A DNA stretch of 64,000 nucleotides. Source: a virus. How positions within the stretch are numbered: position 1 is the stretch's first letter; every line of letters begins with the position of its first letter. The notes below the pieces were generated by a model, which had not been told where the DNA came from, did no database searches, and saw only the letters and a program-made list of their open reading frames with translations. The stretch lies in the IMG/VR virus record IMGVR_UViG_3300022746_000020, positions 1 through 64,000 of that record. One strand, given 5' to 3'. This document shows positions 25,816 to 33,981 of this stretch, in pieces. The translations under genes and the position numbers were made by a program.

Positions 25816-26609
25816 AACGGCGTGTGTGTCAGTTTAATGCCAAATACTTTGAGTGCTTCTTCGGTTTGCCAGTGGATGTCTGAGTTGATCATATCACACA
25901 TCGTCTGGTGATCGGCCCAGTGTATTTCATAAGACCGTGCGTTGTGTTCATTGGTCGCATGAAGTTTGTGCACTTTCTTAGTACGATACATTGCCTGTGT
26001 TAACGACATTGTAAAGTTTTGCTCTATCGTCGATGCTATATCCCTTTTGCCTGTAAACAAACCCATACAATTGCAATCCGAGTAGTCGTACGACAGCTTT
26101 GATACGAACGTCTGTGAAGGATTCGGCACGTCGCATTCGTGCTCAGTCATCACCAAATGGATCCGTGGCTCGACACCACCATTGATAGCTGTGTGATGGC
26201 ATTCAGAAGAGTTTATCTTTCTCAATTGGCCATCGGCTGGTAAATGAACACCAGTGCGACGATCATAATCGTAGTAGAAAGAGCCAGGATTCTCAATCAC
26301 CGATATATGATACTTGTCATCAGGGTCTGTGTGGTGTCGTAGGCACATCCCTTCCGGAATGTATATGAATACAGCTCTATTCAAATTGAAAGGGACACGC
26401 ATGAGAATATCTTCAAATATCGTTCCTTCTAAGATAGGATTGATCTTTGTTCGGCGGACGTAGGTAAACATTTCCTCGTCAGGATTTTCTGCAAATACTG
26501 CAGGTATAATCGAATTGCGTGTGAGGTGTGGAAGTACCTTATTGTACCAGTCGGCACGGATTTGCCATGCATCCCACTTATACCCAACGACGTCTTTTAC
26601 TTGGTTCAT
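25812..26609 (-). CDS. Asp/Asn beta-hydroxylase-like 2OG-Fe(II) oxygenase
   Basis: 265 residues. GMCLRHHTDPDDKYHISV gives the metal motif H93-T-D95, and INSSECHHTAINGGVEPRIHLV gives the distal His (H138 or H139) and the 2OG-binding R149, in the order and spacing of aspartyl/asparaginyl beta-hydroxylase-like proteins. It should couple 2-oxoglutarate decarboxylation to hydroxylation; related bacterial enzymes act on peptides or on lipid acyl chains (LpxO-type), and the desaturase next door makes a lipid substrate worth considering. The C-terminal 80 residues are family-specific. Overlaps of 4 bases with both neighbours imply one operon. Confidence 0.8.
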   Translation of the reverse strand: MNQVKDVVGYKWDAWQIRADWYNKVLPHLTRNSIIPAVFAENPDEEMFTYVRRTKINPILEGTIFEDILMRVPFNLNRAVFIYIPEGMCLRHHTDPDDKYHISVIENPGSFYYDYDRRTGVHLPADGQLRKINSSECHHTAINGGVEPRIHLVMTEHECDVPNPSQTFVSKLSYDYSDCNCMGLFTGKRDIASTIEQNFTMSLTQAMYRTKKVHKLHATNEHNARSYEIHWADHQTMCDMINSDIHWQTEEALKVFGIKLTHTPL

Positions 26610-26806
26610 GCTCTAGTCCTCACTGAGGAATTATGGTGTGTCGTGGGAGCTGCCATATCATACAACGCAAACTTCGGATTTGCGATTTTATCCATCAGCC
26701 CCTTTTCTGCAGAATCCTTATCACCATCTACATGGACAAACACCTTGTCCTGTATTCTGGCCAGCGCCATCACGCGTCCATTGCGTTCTTTGTATTCAAT
26801 TTTCAT
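26606..26806 (-). CDS. Small unknown protein in lipid operon
   Basis: 66 residues from the ATG at 26806 (a TTG six bases earlier is also possible). It begins inside the 3' end of the ketoacyl synthase gene (11-base overlap) and its stop overlaps the oxygenase start by 4 bases. The N-terminal 45 residues look like a small beta domain (MKIEYKERNGRVMALARI, VFVHVDGD); the tail is His/Ser/Arg-rich. It is not an acyl carrier protein: there is no D-S-L phosphopantetheine site. Conserved operon position suggests a function tied to its neighbours, unidentified. Confidence 0.55.
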   Translation of the reverse strand: MKIEYKERNGRVMALARIQDKVFVHVDGDKDSAEKGLMDKIANPKFALYDMAAPTTHHNSSVRTRA

Positions 26807-27944
26807 ATTCAATCACCATCGAGGAACATTTGCCACCAAACCCAAACGAGTTGTTCAGAGTATATGCTGTCTGCTTTGTGTAGTTTGTTGGCGTTTTAAT
26901 TAGATTATTATTTATATCGAACGACGATGTTTGAAGGTTATGGGTATGTGGAATGACACTTCGCTTCATCGCCTCAATACTATAGATTGTTTCAATAACA
27001 CCAGCAGCTGCCATAGTATGGCCGATCTTGCCTTTGTTGCTATAGATTGGCACATCCCCTAGCGTATACAATATTGCATTATATTCAACCTCATCGCCAG
27101 CTGGCGTGCTAGTACCATGCGCATTGACGAAATCGATGTTAGGGCCACCAGCATTGCTGATTGCTTTCTTCATAGCCGTTATTGCGCCCTCTCCTGATGG
27201 GGAGGTTCTATCATGCGCATCGGAAGCGTTTCCAGCTGGATATAAGTATGCATGTATGGTTGCACCTCGTGCTTTAGCCTTTTCCTCCGACTCTAGAATC
27301 AGAACACCAGCTCCCGACCCCATCACGAATCCTTCACGGTTGTCGTCAAAAGGCGCTGACTTATTTCCTAGCGCGGTCAATTGGCAGAAGAAACTAAGAT
27401 CGATTGGGTTGACGCCGTGGTCTGCACCTCCGACAATGACATAATCATATTCGTCGAGTAGTTTCATTCCATAGTCGATGCTGACGATGCCGGTGGAACA
27501 TGCAGAGTAAATTGATAGATTGACACCAGTGAACCCGTGTTGTTGAGATACGGCGCTACATAAGGAATCAACCATTACGTTGAGGGTCTTCTTGATTGAG
27601 TACCTTTTCTCGGATGTTTGGGCTTCATACCGAAGCTCATTTCCGCCAGTGACTGAAGATAGAATTACAGCAACGTTCTTCGTATCTGGCACATCGGCCA
27701 TTTTGAGGGCTTGCTCGGTGGCATATATGCCATAAATCATCGTCTTGGATAGGTGTACTTTTGGCACGCCTATTTCGAGGTCAGTATCATCGACCGTACA
27801 GCCGCGATTAACATACGCGTGGCGGATATTTTCGCAGTCAACGTGGGAGGTATAGTCGTGAGGATCGATCAGTTTGTCGAAATTCGAAGAAGGATCGCGA
27901 CCCAAACAGTCAATCATTCCATACCCAGTTACACAAGCTCTCAT
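26796..27944 (-). CDS. Beta-ketoacyl-ACP synthase, FabF-like
   Basis: 382 residues, close to the FabF norm (about 410). The catalytic set is intact: nucleophile C149 in IYSACSTG, H276 in NAHGTSTPAGD, K304 and H309 in SNKGKIGHTMAAAG, and a terminal NNSFGFGGK loop. DDNREGFVMGSGAGVLILE (about 200-218) is the usual FabF signature. It should catalyse decarboxylative condensation of malonyl-ACP with an acyl-ACP, using host ACP. It heads a four-gene minus-strand operon with the desaturase last. Its SD is strong (GGAGATATT before ATG). A polyketide- or NodE-type specialised synthase is an alternative to a housekeeping FabF. Confidence 0.92.
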   Translation of the reverse strand: MRACVTGYGMIDCLGRDPSSNFDKLIDPHDYTSHVDCENIRHAYVNRGCTVDDTDLEIGVPKVHLSKTMIYGIYATEQALKMADVPDTKNVAVILSSVTGGNELRYEAQTSEKRYSIKKTLNVMVDSLCSAVSQQHGFTGVNLSIYSACSTGIVSIDYGMKLLDEYDYVIVGGADHGVNPIDLSFFCQLTALGNKSAPFDDNREGFVMGSGAGVLILESEEKAKARGATIHAYLYPAGNASDAHDRTSPSGEGAITAMKKAISNAGGPNIDFVNAHGTSTPAGDEVEYNAILYTLGDVPIYSNKGKIGHTMAAAGVIETIYSIEAMKRSVIPHTHNLQTSSFDINNNLIKTPTNYTKQTAYTLNNSFGFGGKCSSMVIEYEN

Positions 27945-27991
27945 AATATCTCCATTAATCTAGTATTATTATCTAGGCGATCTTGACATCT

Positions 27992-27999
27992 TATAAATA
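27992..27999 (+). promoter_or_regulatory. T4-type late promoter TATAAATA
   Basis: An exact match to the T4 late promoter -10 consensus, 29 bases before the ATG of the gene at 28029, in the 84-base gap between the divergent ketoacyl synthase operon and the fibre genes. In T4 such elements are read by RNA polymerase carrying gp55 and gp33. No other promoter element is clear in the gap. Confidence 0.7.
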
Positions 28000-28028
28000 A
28001 AGAAGACACTTCAAACTGCGAAAAAACC

Positions 28029-28358
28029 ATGGCAATTAAAGCAAATCTGATCATCGACCAAGGGACCACATACTCAACTTCCATCGATATTACCGATGAT
28101 AACGATATGCCAGTCGATCTGACTGGGTATACAGGTTCCGCTCAGATAAGAAAACACTATTCATCGTCAAATTCCACACCATTTGCTGTATCGATCGATG
28201 CGGCTGACGGCGTTGTAACGTTGGGTTTGACGTCGACGCAGACTGGCGCTTTGACGGCCGGTCGTTTTGTATATGATGTAGAGCTTACAAACACATCTGG
28301 TGTTGTTTCTCGGATTGTGGAAGGAATAGTTACGGTCACCCCACAAGTTACGAGATAA
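28029..28358 (+). CDS. Small beta-sandwich structural protein
   Basis: 109 residues with the plan of an Ig-like or BppU-like domain: IIDQGTTYSTSIDITDDNDMP, VDLTGYTGSAQIRKHY, GVVTLGLTSTQT and a closing VEGIVTVTP strand. Similar short proteins precede long fibre genes in marine T4-like phages as I recall. A role in fibre attachment at the baseplate is inferred. It is the first gene behind the late promoter at 27992, and the giant fibre gene follows 5 bases after its stop. Confidence 0.65.
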   Translation: MAIKANLIIDQGTTYSTSIDITDDNDMPVDLTGYTGSAQIRKHYSSSNSTPFAVSIDAADGVVTLGLTSTQTGALTAGRFVYDVELTNTSGVVSRIVEGIVTVTPQVTR

Positions 28359-28363
28359 AATAG

Positions 28364-31300
28364 ATGGCAAATACCGTTTTCCAAACCCCAAAGATTAAGG
28401 TTCGTGTAAAGAACGACGGTGCCTTAGCACCAACGCAAGCACTTACACTACGCAATGCTGTTGGCTCTGGCCGTAGGTTGGATGAGCTGACGGACGTCAC
28501 TACTACCAACGTAGCCAATGCGTACATCATTATCTACAATGCGAATTCCGCTACATGGGTGGCACATCGCGCACCTACGATCACCGGCAATGTGTTTCAA
28601 ATTGCGGTATCGAACACATATAACGACTTTGACTGGAGTCTGTCGTTCCCAAATAACGTCATTATTGCCAATAACCTAAACGTTGGCAATAGTTTCAGCA
28701 TTGTCGATCAAACGACGACCGCTAATAATCTAGACATCACAGGCGCGATCAACAGAGATCCGACAATCACGATCAATCTGTCTGGCGACGTCGCAGGTTC
28801 TGGAAATACCACGCTAACGAATTTAGCGAATGGTGTAATCAACATCACAACGACTAATCAGTTCGATAGTATTGAGCTTGGCGTCGATACAACTGGCTCA
28901 TATGTCGGCAACGTGGCTCCAGGAACTGGTGTTCACATTACGGGTGCTGGCGGCGAAAACAGCCAGCCTACATTCTCGATCGGTCAACCAGTTGAAACTG
29001 ATTCTGAAGTTAACTTCGGTAACACAACTGCACATGGCTTTGCAAACGTAACAGGCACGTTGCAAGTATCTGGACGTACTGATCTACGTGATACTGGTAT
29101 TGATGGTACGTTGCGCGTCAACTATACAGCTAATTTGGCTGGCAACGTTGAAATTCGTGGCACCGCTACAGTCAATGGCGCAACCGTTATTGCTAATACT
29201 TTGGCTGTAGGGAATACGACTGTCGTTGGTTCGATTAACGTATCATCCACTGCCAATGTAGGCGGCGATGCTACTATTCATGGTGGTTTGGTTGTCAATG
29301 GCGCAGTAACAATTGCTAACACAGCCAACATCAGTGGCAATGCAGCAATCGCCGGAACACTAACGACTAAGAATGTCGTTCCAGATGCTAACAACGCATA
29401 TGCTCTCGGTACACCTGAAATGCGATACACTGAGTTGTATCTCAGTGGCAATACGCTTGTTGTCGGCAATGCTGTTATTTCGGATGCTGGAACTGTTCTA
29501 AGTGCTCAGACTCCAACTGGCGATCCTATCGCATTCGACGTTGGCAATACGAGCGTACAAGGAACGCTGACAGTTCGCGAGACTGTTTCTTCTAACACAC
29601 TCGTTGCTAATGCAATCTCTGTTGCCGAGAGCTCAGACTTTTATGGTAACACACAAATTCACGGCCCTGCAATCGTTAATGGTGCAGTTACCATCGCAAA
29701 CACAATTGCTACAGGTAATGCAACAGTTACTGGCTATGCGAACGTAACAGGACAACTTCAAACAGGAACATTGCTTTCTGGTAATGCTGATGTTGTAGGT
29801 TATATCAACGTTTCATCAACCGCGAATATCGGCGGCAATGCAACCATCAACGGCCAAGTGTCGGTTACGAATGCGATTGCGACAGGCAATTCGACTGTTA
29901 CTGGTTTCTTAGAAGTATCTTCCACGGCCAACATCGGTGGCGCTGTAACTGCTCGTAGCACAGTCGCTGTTAATGGTGCTGTTACTATTGCAAATACGCT
30001 TGCTACTGGCAATTCGACTGTTACTGGATTCATCAACGTATCATCGACTGCAAACGTCGGCGGCGATCTGACTGCACGTAGCCGAATCATCGCCAACGGC
30101 TCAGTAACAATTGCAAACACTCTTGCTGCTGGTAACACGACTGTTACTGGTTTCTTAGAAGTATCTTCATCAGCAAACGTTGGTGGCAACTTAGCTGCTC
30201 ATGGCAACATGACAGTCAATGGTGCTGTAAATATCGCCAACACTCTAGCGGCTGGTAATACTACAATCACTGGCATCGCGAACGTCCAAGGTAATGTTGT
30301 CGTTACAGATACGCTTGCTGGTAATAACTTAACACTGACTGGTAACCTAACGGTTTCCGGTACAACCACTTATATCAACACAACTGCATTGAATATTGGT
30401 GACAATATCATCACGCTCAATGCTGATATGGCTGGCGTTCCACTTGAGAATGCTGGTATCGACATCAACCGTGGCACATCTGCTAATGTTCAGTTCCTTT
30501 GGGACGAGTTGAACGATAGATGGTCAACGAATGGTAGCAATTTAGCTGTTGGCGCAAACGTCGTTATCAATACTACTGACATTACAGTAGGTAATACGAC
30601 TGTCAATACATTCGCCAACTCTACAACGATCGTTGCAAACAACATCAACGTTGCCACAATCAACCGCAACCCAAACATTGTTGTTTCGTTGACTGGTGAT
30701 GTTGTTGGTACTGCTAACGCAACACTAACAAACTTGGCAAATGGTAGCATTACGCTATCAACAACAATTCAACCGAATGCTGTTGAGCTTGGTATCGATA
30801 CTTCGGGATCATATGTTGGTAATGTCGTACCAGGAACTGGTGTATACATCACTGGAGCTGGTGGTGAGAATAGCCAACCTACGTTTGCAATCGGCCAGCC
30901 AGTCGATACAACATCTGCTGTTACGTTTGGTAACACAACAATCAATGGCACTGCCAATGTCTCTGGTAAGGTAGTTGCTGGTACTATCGATTCAGGAAAT
31001 GTATCGGTAACTGGCTTCATTAATGTCACATCGACTGCCAACATCGGTGGCAATATCACTGCTCGTGGTGATGTAACCGTTAATGGTGCTGTTGTAGTTG
31101 CAAACACAATCGCAACTGGTAATGCAACTGTAGCTGGTTATGCCAACGTTATTGGCAATCTAAATGCAGTGACTGCTACGGTAGGAAACACAATTGTATC
31201 TGGCTCATTGGCTAGTGGCAATACAACTGTAACCGGTTTCATCAACGTTTCTTCTACCGCTAATGTAGGCGGAGCTGTTACCCTGAGAGACAGCTTGACC

Positions 31301-33907
31301 GTTAATGGAGCTGTCTTAATATCTAATACATTGAGCAGCGGCAATACGACTATAGCCGGTTTTGCTAATGTGGTCAACAGTTTGCAAGTGTCGGGTGGAA
31401 CAACTCTAGCAAATACTGTAGATATCGCCGGAAATACGACGATTAGTGCTGGTTCGTTGACGCTTTCCAACACAGTAAGCAAGTGGATCAACTTCCAGCA
31501 AAACGGAATTGGTGCTCCTACAGTCGCCACAAGAAGCGCTGGTACTAAAGCTATTTTCTGGGATACAGTTAGCGCTGCCGCTGTCGACTATGCAATTGGT
31601 ATTGAATCTGGTTCGATGTGGTTCAGTACAGCTACGCTGACCGATAGCAACTACAAGTTCTACGCAAATACTACGCTGATTATGCAAGCCAACAATACTG
31701 GCTTGAATCTATTTGGCCGTACGTTGTCTGGCGTTACTACACTTGCAGCTGGCAACACAACAATCACTGGTTACGCTAACGTAACTGGATCTTTCCAATC
31801 GCAGACGCTGTCAACAGGCAACACGATCGTTGGTGGCACGTTGTCGGCCGGAAATACAACGATTACGGGCTATGCTAATGTAACGACTAGCCTACAGACA
31901 TCTACATTTGTTTCTGGCAATTCCACAATCACTGGTTTTGCTAATGTCGTTGGTACGCTCCAATCGACAACTCTTTCTACTGGCAATAGCGTCGTATCTG
32001 GCACACTGGCTTCTGGAAATACAACAGTTACAGGATTTGCTAATGTAACAGGCAATATGATGTCTGCTACAATCACAGCAGGTAACACAACCGTAACTGG
32101 ATTTGCTAATGTCGTTGGATCGCTACAATCGACAACTCTTACTACAGGCAACACTACTGTAACAGGTTCAGCAAACGTCGTTGGAAACCTACAAACAACA
32201 ACATTCGTTTCTGGTAACTCAACTGTTACAGGTTTTGCTAACGTTGTTGGTAGCTTGCAAACAACTACATTTGCTTCTGGTAATGCAGTTGTGTCTGGAT
32301 CTCTCGATGCTGGCAATACAACCGTAACTGGCTTCGCGAATGTCGTTGGTTCGTTGCAATCGACCACCCTATCGACTGGCAACACAACAGTTGCTGGTAC
32401 ACTCGCATCCGGTAATACAGTAGTAACTGGCTTCATCAACGTATATTCTACAGCAAGCATCGCTGGCAACGTTGATGTTCATGGTACGTTAGTTGTTAAC
32501 GGTGCTACTACAATCGCCAACACGCTTGCTACAGGCAATACGACCGTAAACGGATGGGCAAACGTAACAGGTAATATTAATTCAGCTACGATTACGACTG
32601 GTGGCGCTAATGTAGCCGGCACGCTAGCGGCCGGTAACACAACGATCAATGGATTCGCGAATGTTACATCGACGTTGGATGTTGGTGGTGCAGTAACGAT
32701 TGCTAATACACTTGCAGCTGGCAACACAACGATTACTGGCTTTGCTAATGTGAACGGCGATGCTACTGTTAGTGGCAACGCTACGATCGGGTATCATCTA
32801 ACAGCAAATACAATCCATACACTATCTAACGTCCAGATCGATGGTGATTTGTTTGTCAATGGTAATACTGTAACAATTGGCGTTACGAATCTAGCAGTTG
32901 AAGACAACATGATCTACCTCAACGAAGGTAGTGCAATTGCTAATCCTGATTTGGGTATTACTGGTAACTATAACGACGGTACATATCGTCATGCTGGTTT
33001 CTTCCGTGATGCCACAGATGGAGTGTGGAAAGTCTTCGATCAATATGAGCCTGAACCAGATGGCGCATACATCGATACATCAAACAACACGTTCAGAATC
33101 GCCGACTTCCAAGCAAATACCGGTACGTTCCGTATCGTTGCAGCCGGCAATACTACAATTAGCGGATTCGCTAATGTGGTCGGCACGCTCGATTCTGGAA
33201 ACACAACGATTGTTGGCTTTGCAAACATCTCGTCGACGCTTGCTGCCGGTAATACAACAATTACTGGTTTTGCTAACGTAACTTCGTCGCTCCAATCGTT
33301 GACGTTGTCGACAGGTAACACAACAATTGCTGGAACGCTTGGTGCTGGCAACACAACAGTAGCAGGTTGGGCAAATGTAACATCACAACTACAAACGCAG
33401 ACACTCGTTTCTGGTAACTCTACGATCACCGGATATGCTAATGTCGTTGGTTCGTTGCAATCTACGACACTCTCCACTGGTAATACAACTATCAGTGGTA
33501 CGCTAGCTTCTGGCAACACAACGATTACTGGTAGCTTGGCAGCAACAACAATTGCAGCAGGCAATACTGTATTGTCTGGATCGCTATCTGTAGGAAATAC
33601 TACGATCGCAGGATTTGCGAATGTATCTGGCGCGGTGAGTGCCGGCAATACGACGATCGCTGGTTTTGCAAATGTTATTGGTGATGTTGCAATTTCGGGC
33701 AATATTACTGCAACTGCCATAACACTGACGAACGATCTCACAGTTCCGAACGGCGGTACAGGTAGATCTACATTCACGGTTAATGGCGTTCTTTATGGCA
33801 ATGGTACGGATGGCTTATTGGTAACTGCTGCTGGCGCTGAGGGCGAAGTACTGCAGATTATTGGAGGAGTCCCAACATTCGGATCAATAGACTGTGGTAC
33901 ATTCTGA
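28364..33907 (+). CDS. Long tail fibre shaft protein, beta-repeat, 1847 residues
   Basis: Residues 1-110 form a distinct N-terminal domain (LDELTDVTT, IIYNANSATWVAHRAP). The body consists of repeats around GNTT(I/V)TGFANV with intervening TLQSTTLSTGN-type segments, about 22 residues per unit in the clearest part (about 1120-1400), suggesting a trimeric beta-solenoid. Two domains resemble those in the next fibre: INTTALNIGDNIITLNAD near 670 and VTNLAVEDNMIYLNE near 1505. The C-terminus ends in NGGTGRSTFTVNGVLYGNGT and an IGGVPTFG cap, common in phage fibres and baseplate-linked proteins. It probably forms the proximal or main shaft of a long fibre. Confidence 0.8.
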   Translation: MANTVFQTPKIKVRVKNDGALAPTQALTLRNAVGSGRRLDELTDVTTTNVANAYIIIYNANSATWVAHRAPTITGNVFQIAVSNTYNDFDWSLSFPNNVIIANNLNVGNSFSIVDQTTTANNLDITGAINRDPTITINLSGDVAGSGNTTLTNLANGVINITTTNQFDSIELGVDTTGSYVGNVAPGTGVHITGAGGENSQPTFSIGQPVETDSEVNFGNTTAHGFANVTGTLQVSGRTDLRDTGIDGTLRVNYTANLAGNVEIRGTATVNGATVIANTLAVGNTTVVGSINVSSTANVGGDATIHGGLVVNGAVTIANTANISGNAAIAGTLTTKNVVPDANNAYALGTPEMRYTELYLSGNTLVVGNAVISDAGTVLSAQTPTGDPIAFDVGNTSVQGTLTVRETVSSNTLVANAISVAESSDFYGNTQIHGPAIVNGAVTIANTIATGNATVTGYANVTGQLQTGTLLSGNADVVGYINVSSTANIGGNATINGQVSVTNAIATGNSTVTGFLEVSSTANIGGAVTARSTVAVNGAVTIANTLATGNSTVTGFINVSSTANVGGDLTARSRIIANGSVTIANTLAAGNTTVTGFLEVSSSANVGGNLAAHGNMTVNGAVNIANTLAAGNTTITGIANVQGNVVVTDTLAGNNLTLTGNLTVSGTTTYINTTALNIGDNIITLNADMAGVPLENAGIDINRGTSANVQFLWDELNDRWSTNGSNLAVGANVVINTTDITVGNTTVNTFANSTTIVANNINVATINRNPNIVVSLTGDVVGTANATLTNLANGSITLSTTIQPNAVELGIDTSGSYVGNVVPGTGVYITGAGGENSQPTFAIGQPVDTTSAVTFGNTTINGTANVSGKVVAGTIDSGNVSVTGFINVTSTANIGGNITARGDVTVNGAVVVANTIATGNATVAGYANVIGNLNAVTATVGNTIVSGSLASGNTTVTGFINVSSTANVGGAVTLRDSLTVNGAVLISNTLSSGNTTIAGFANVVNSLQVSGGTTLANTVDIAGNTTISAGSLTLSNTVSKWINFQQNGIGAPTVATRSAGTKAIFWDTVSAAAVDYAIGIESGSMWFSTATLTDSNYKFYANTTLIMQANNTGLNLFGRTLSGVTTLAAGNTTITGYANVTGSFQSQTLSTGNTIVGGTLSAGNTTITGYANVTTSLQTSTFVSGNSTITGFANVVGTLQSTTLSTGNSVVSGTLASGNTTVTGFANVTGNMMSATITAGNTTVTGFANVVGSLQSTTLTTGNTTVTGSANVVGNLQTTTFVSGNSTVTGFANVVGSLQTTTFASGNAVVSGSLDAGNTTVTGFANVVGSLQSTTLSTGNTTVAGTLASGNTVVTGFINVYSTASIAGNVDVHGTLVVNGATTIANTLATGNTTVNGWANVTGNINSATITTGGANVAGTLAAGNTTINGFANVTSTLDVGGAVTIANTLAAGNTTITGFANVNGDATVSGNATIGYHLTANTIHTLSNVQIDGDLFVNGNTVTIGVTNLAVEDNMIYLNEGSAIANPDLGITGNYNDGTYRHAGFFRDATDGVWKVFDQYEPEPDGAYIDTSNNTFRIADFQANTGTFRIVAAGNTTISGFANVVGTLDSGNTTIVGFANISSTLAAGNTTITGFANVTSSLQSLTLSTGNTTIAGTLGAGNTTVAGWANVTSQLQTQTLVSGNSTITGYANVVGSLQSTTLSTGNTTISGTLASGNTTITGSLAATTIAAGNTVLSGSLSVGNTTIAGFANVSGAVSAGNTTIAGFANVIGDVAISGNITATAITLTNDLTVPNGGTGRSTFTVNGVLYGNGTDGLLVTAAGAEGEVLQIIGGVPTFGSIDCGTF
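31732..32430 (+). repeat. Tandem coding repeat, GNTT-V-TGFANV units
   Basis: The densest part of the repeat region in the 1847-residue fibre: about ten consecutive units of roughly 66 bases encode (A/S)GNTT(V/I)TGFANV(V/T)GSLQ(S/T)TT(L/F)STG. Units differ by synonymous and conservative changes. The pattern suggests expansion by unequal exchange followed by divergence. Confidence 0.75.
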
Positions 33908-33921
33908 TGGATTTGTGACAA

Positions 33922-33929
33922 CCTAAATA
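33922..33929 (+). promoter_or_regulatory. Possible late promoter, CCTAAATA
   Basis: CTAAATA, a variant of the T4-like late element, in the 74-base gap before the fibre gene at 33982 (53 bases from the ATG). One mismatch from the TATAAATA core at the second position lowers confidence. Confidence 0.4.
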
Positions 33930-33981
33930 ATACATTAATATACGGGCTGCTCTATAGTGGCCTTTAACTCTAGATAGAGAC

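Noticed and set aside
26606-26806. Small gene as an acyl carrier protein for the ketoacyl synthase
   Set aside because: No D-S-L motif or four-helix pattern; the N-terminus is beta-rich.
18721-28028. Island as an integrated mobile element
   Set aside because: No integrase, transposase, flanking direct repeats or tRNA site; gene overlaps at the edges (19127-19164) show it is embedded in the phage operon structure.
32479-33777. Long minus-strand open frames opposite fibre genes
   Set aside because: They mirror low-complexity Ala/Thr/Gly codons of the plus-strand fibres, have no ribosome sites, and give Val/Pro/Leu-rich sequence with no recognisable fold. The same applies to minus-strand frames at 29800-30189, 31870-32469 and 42917-43315.
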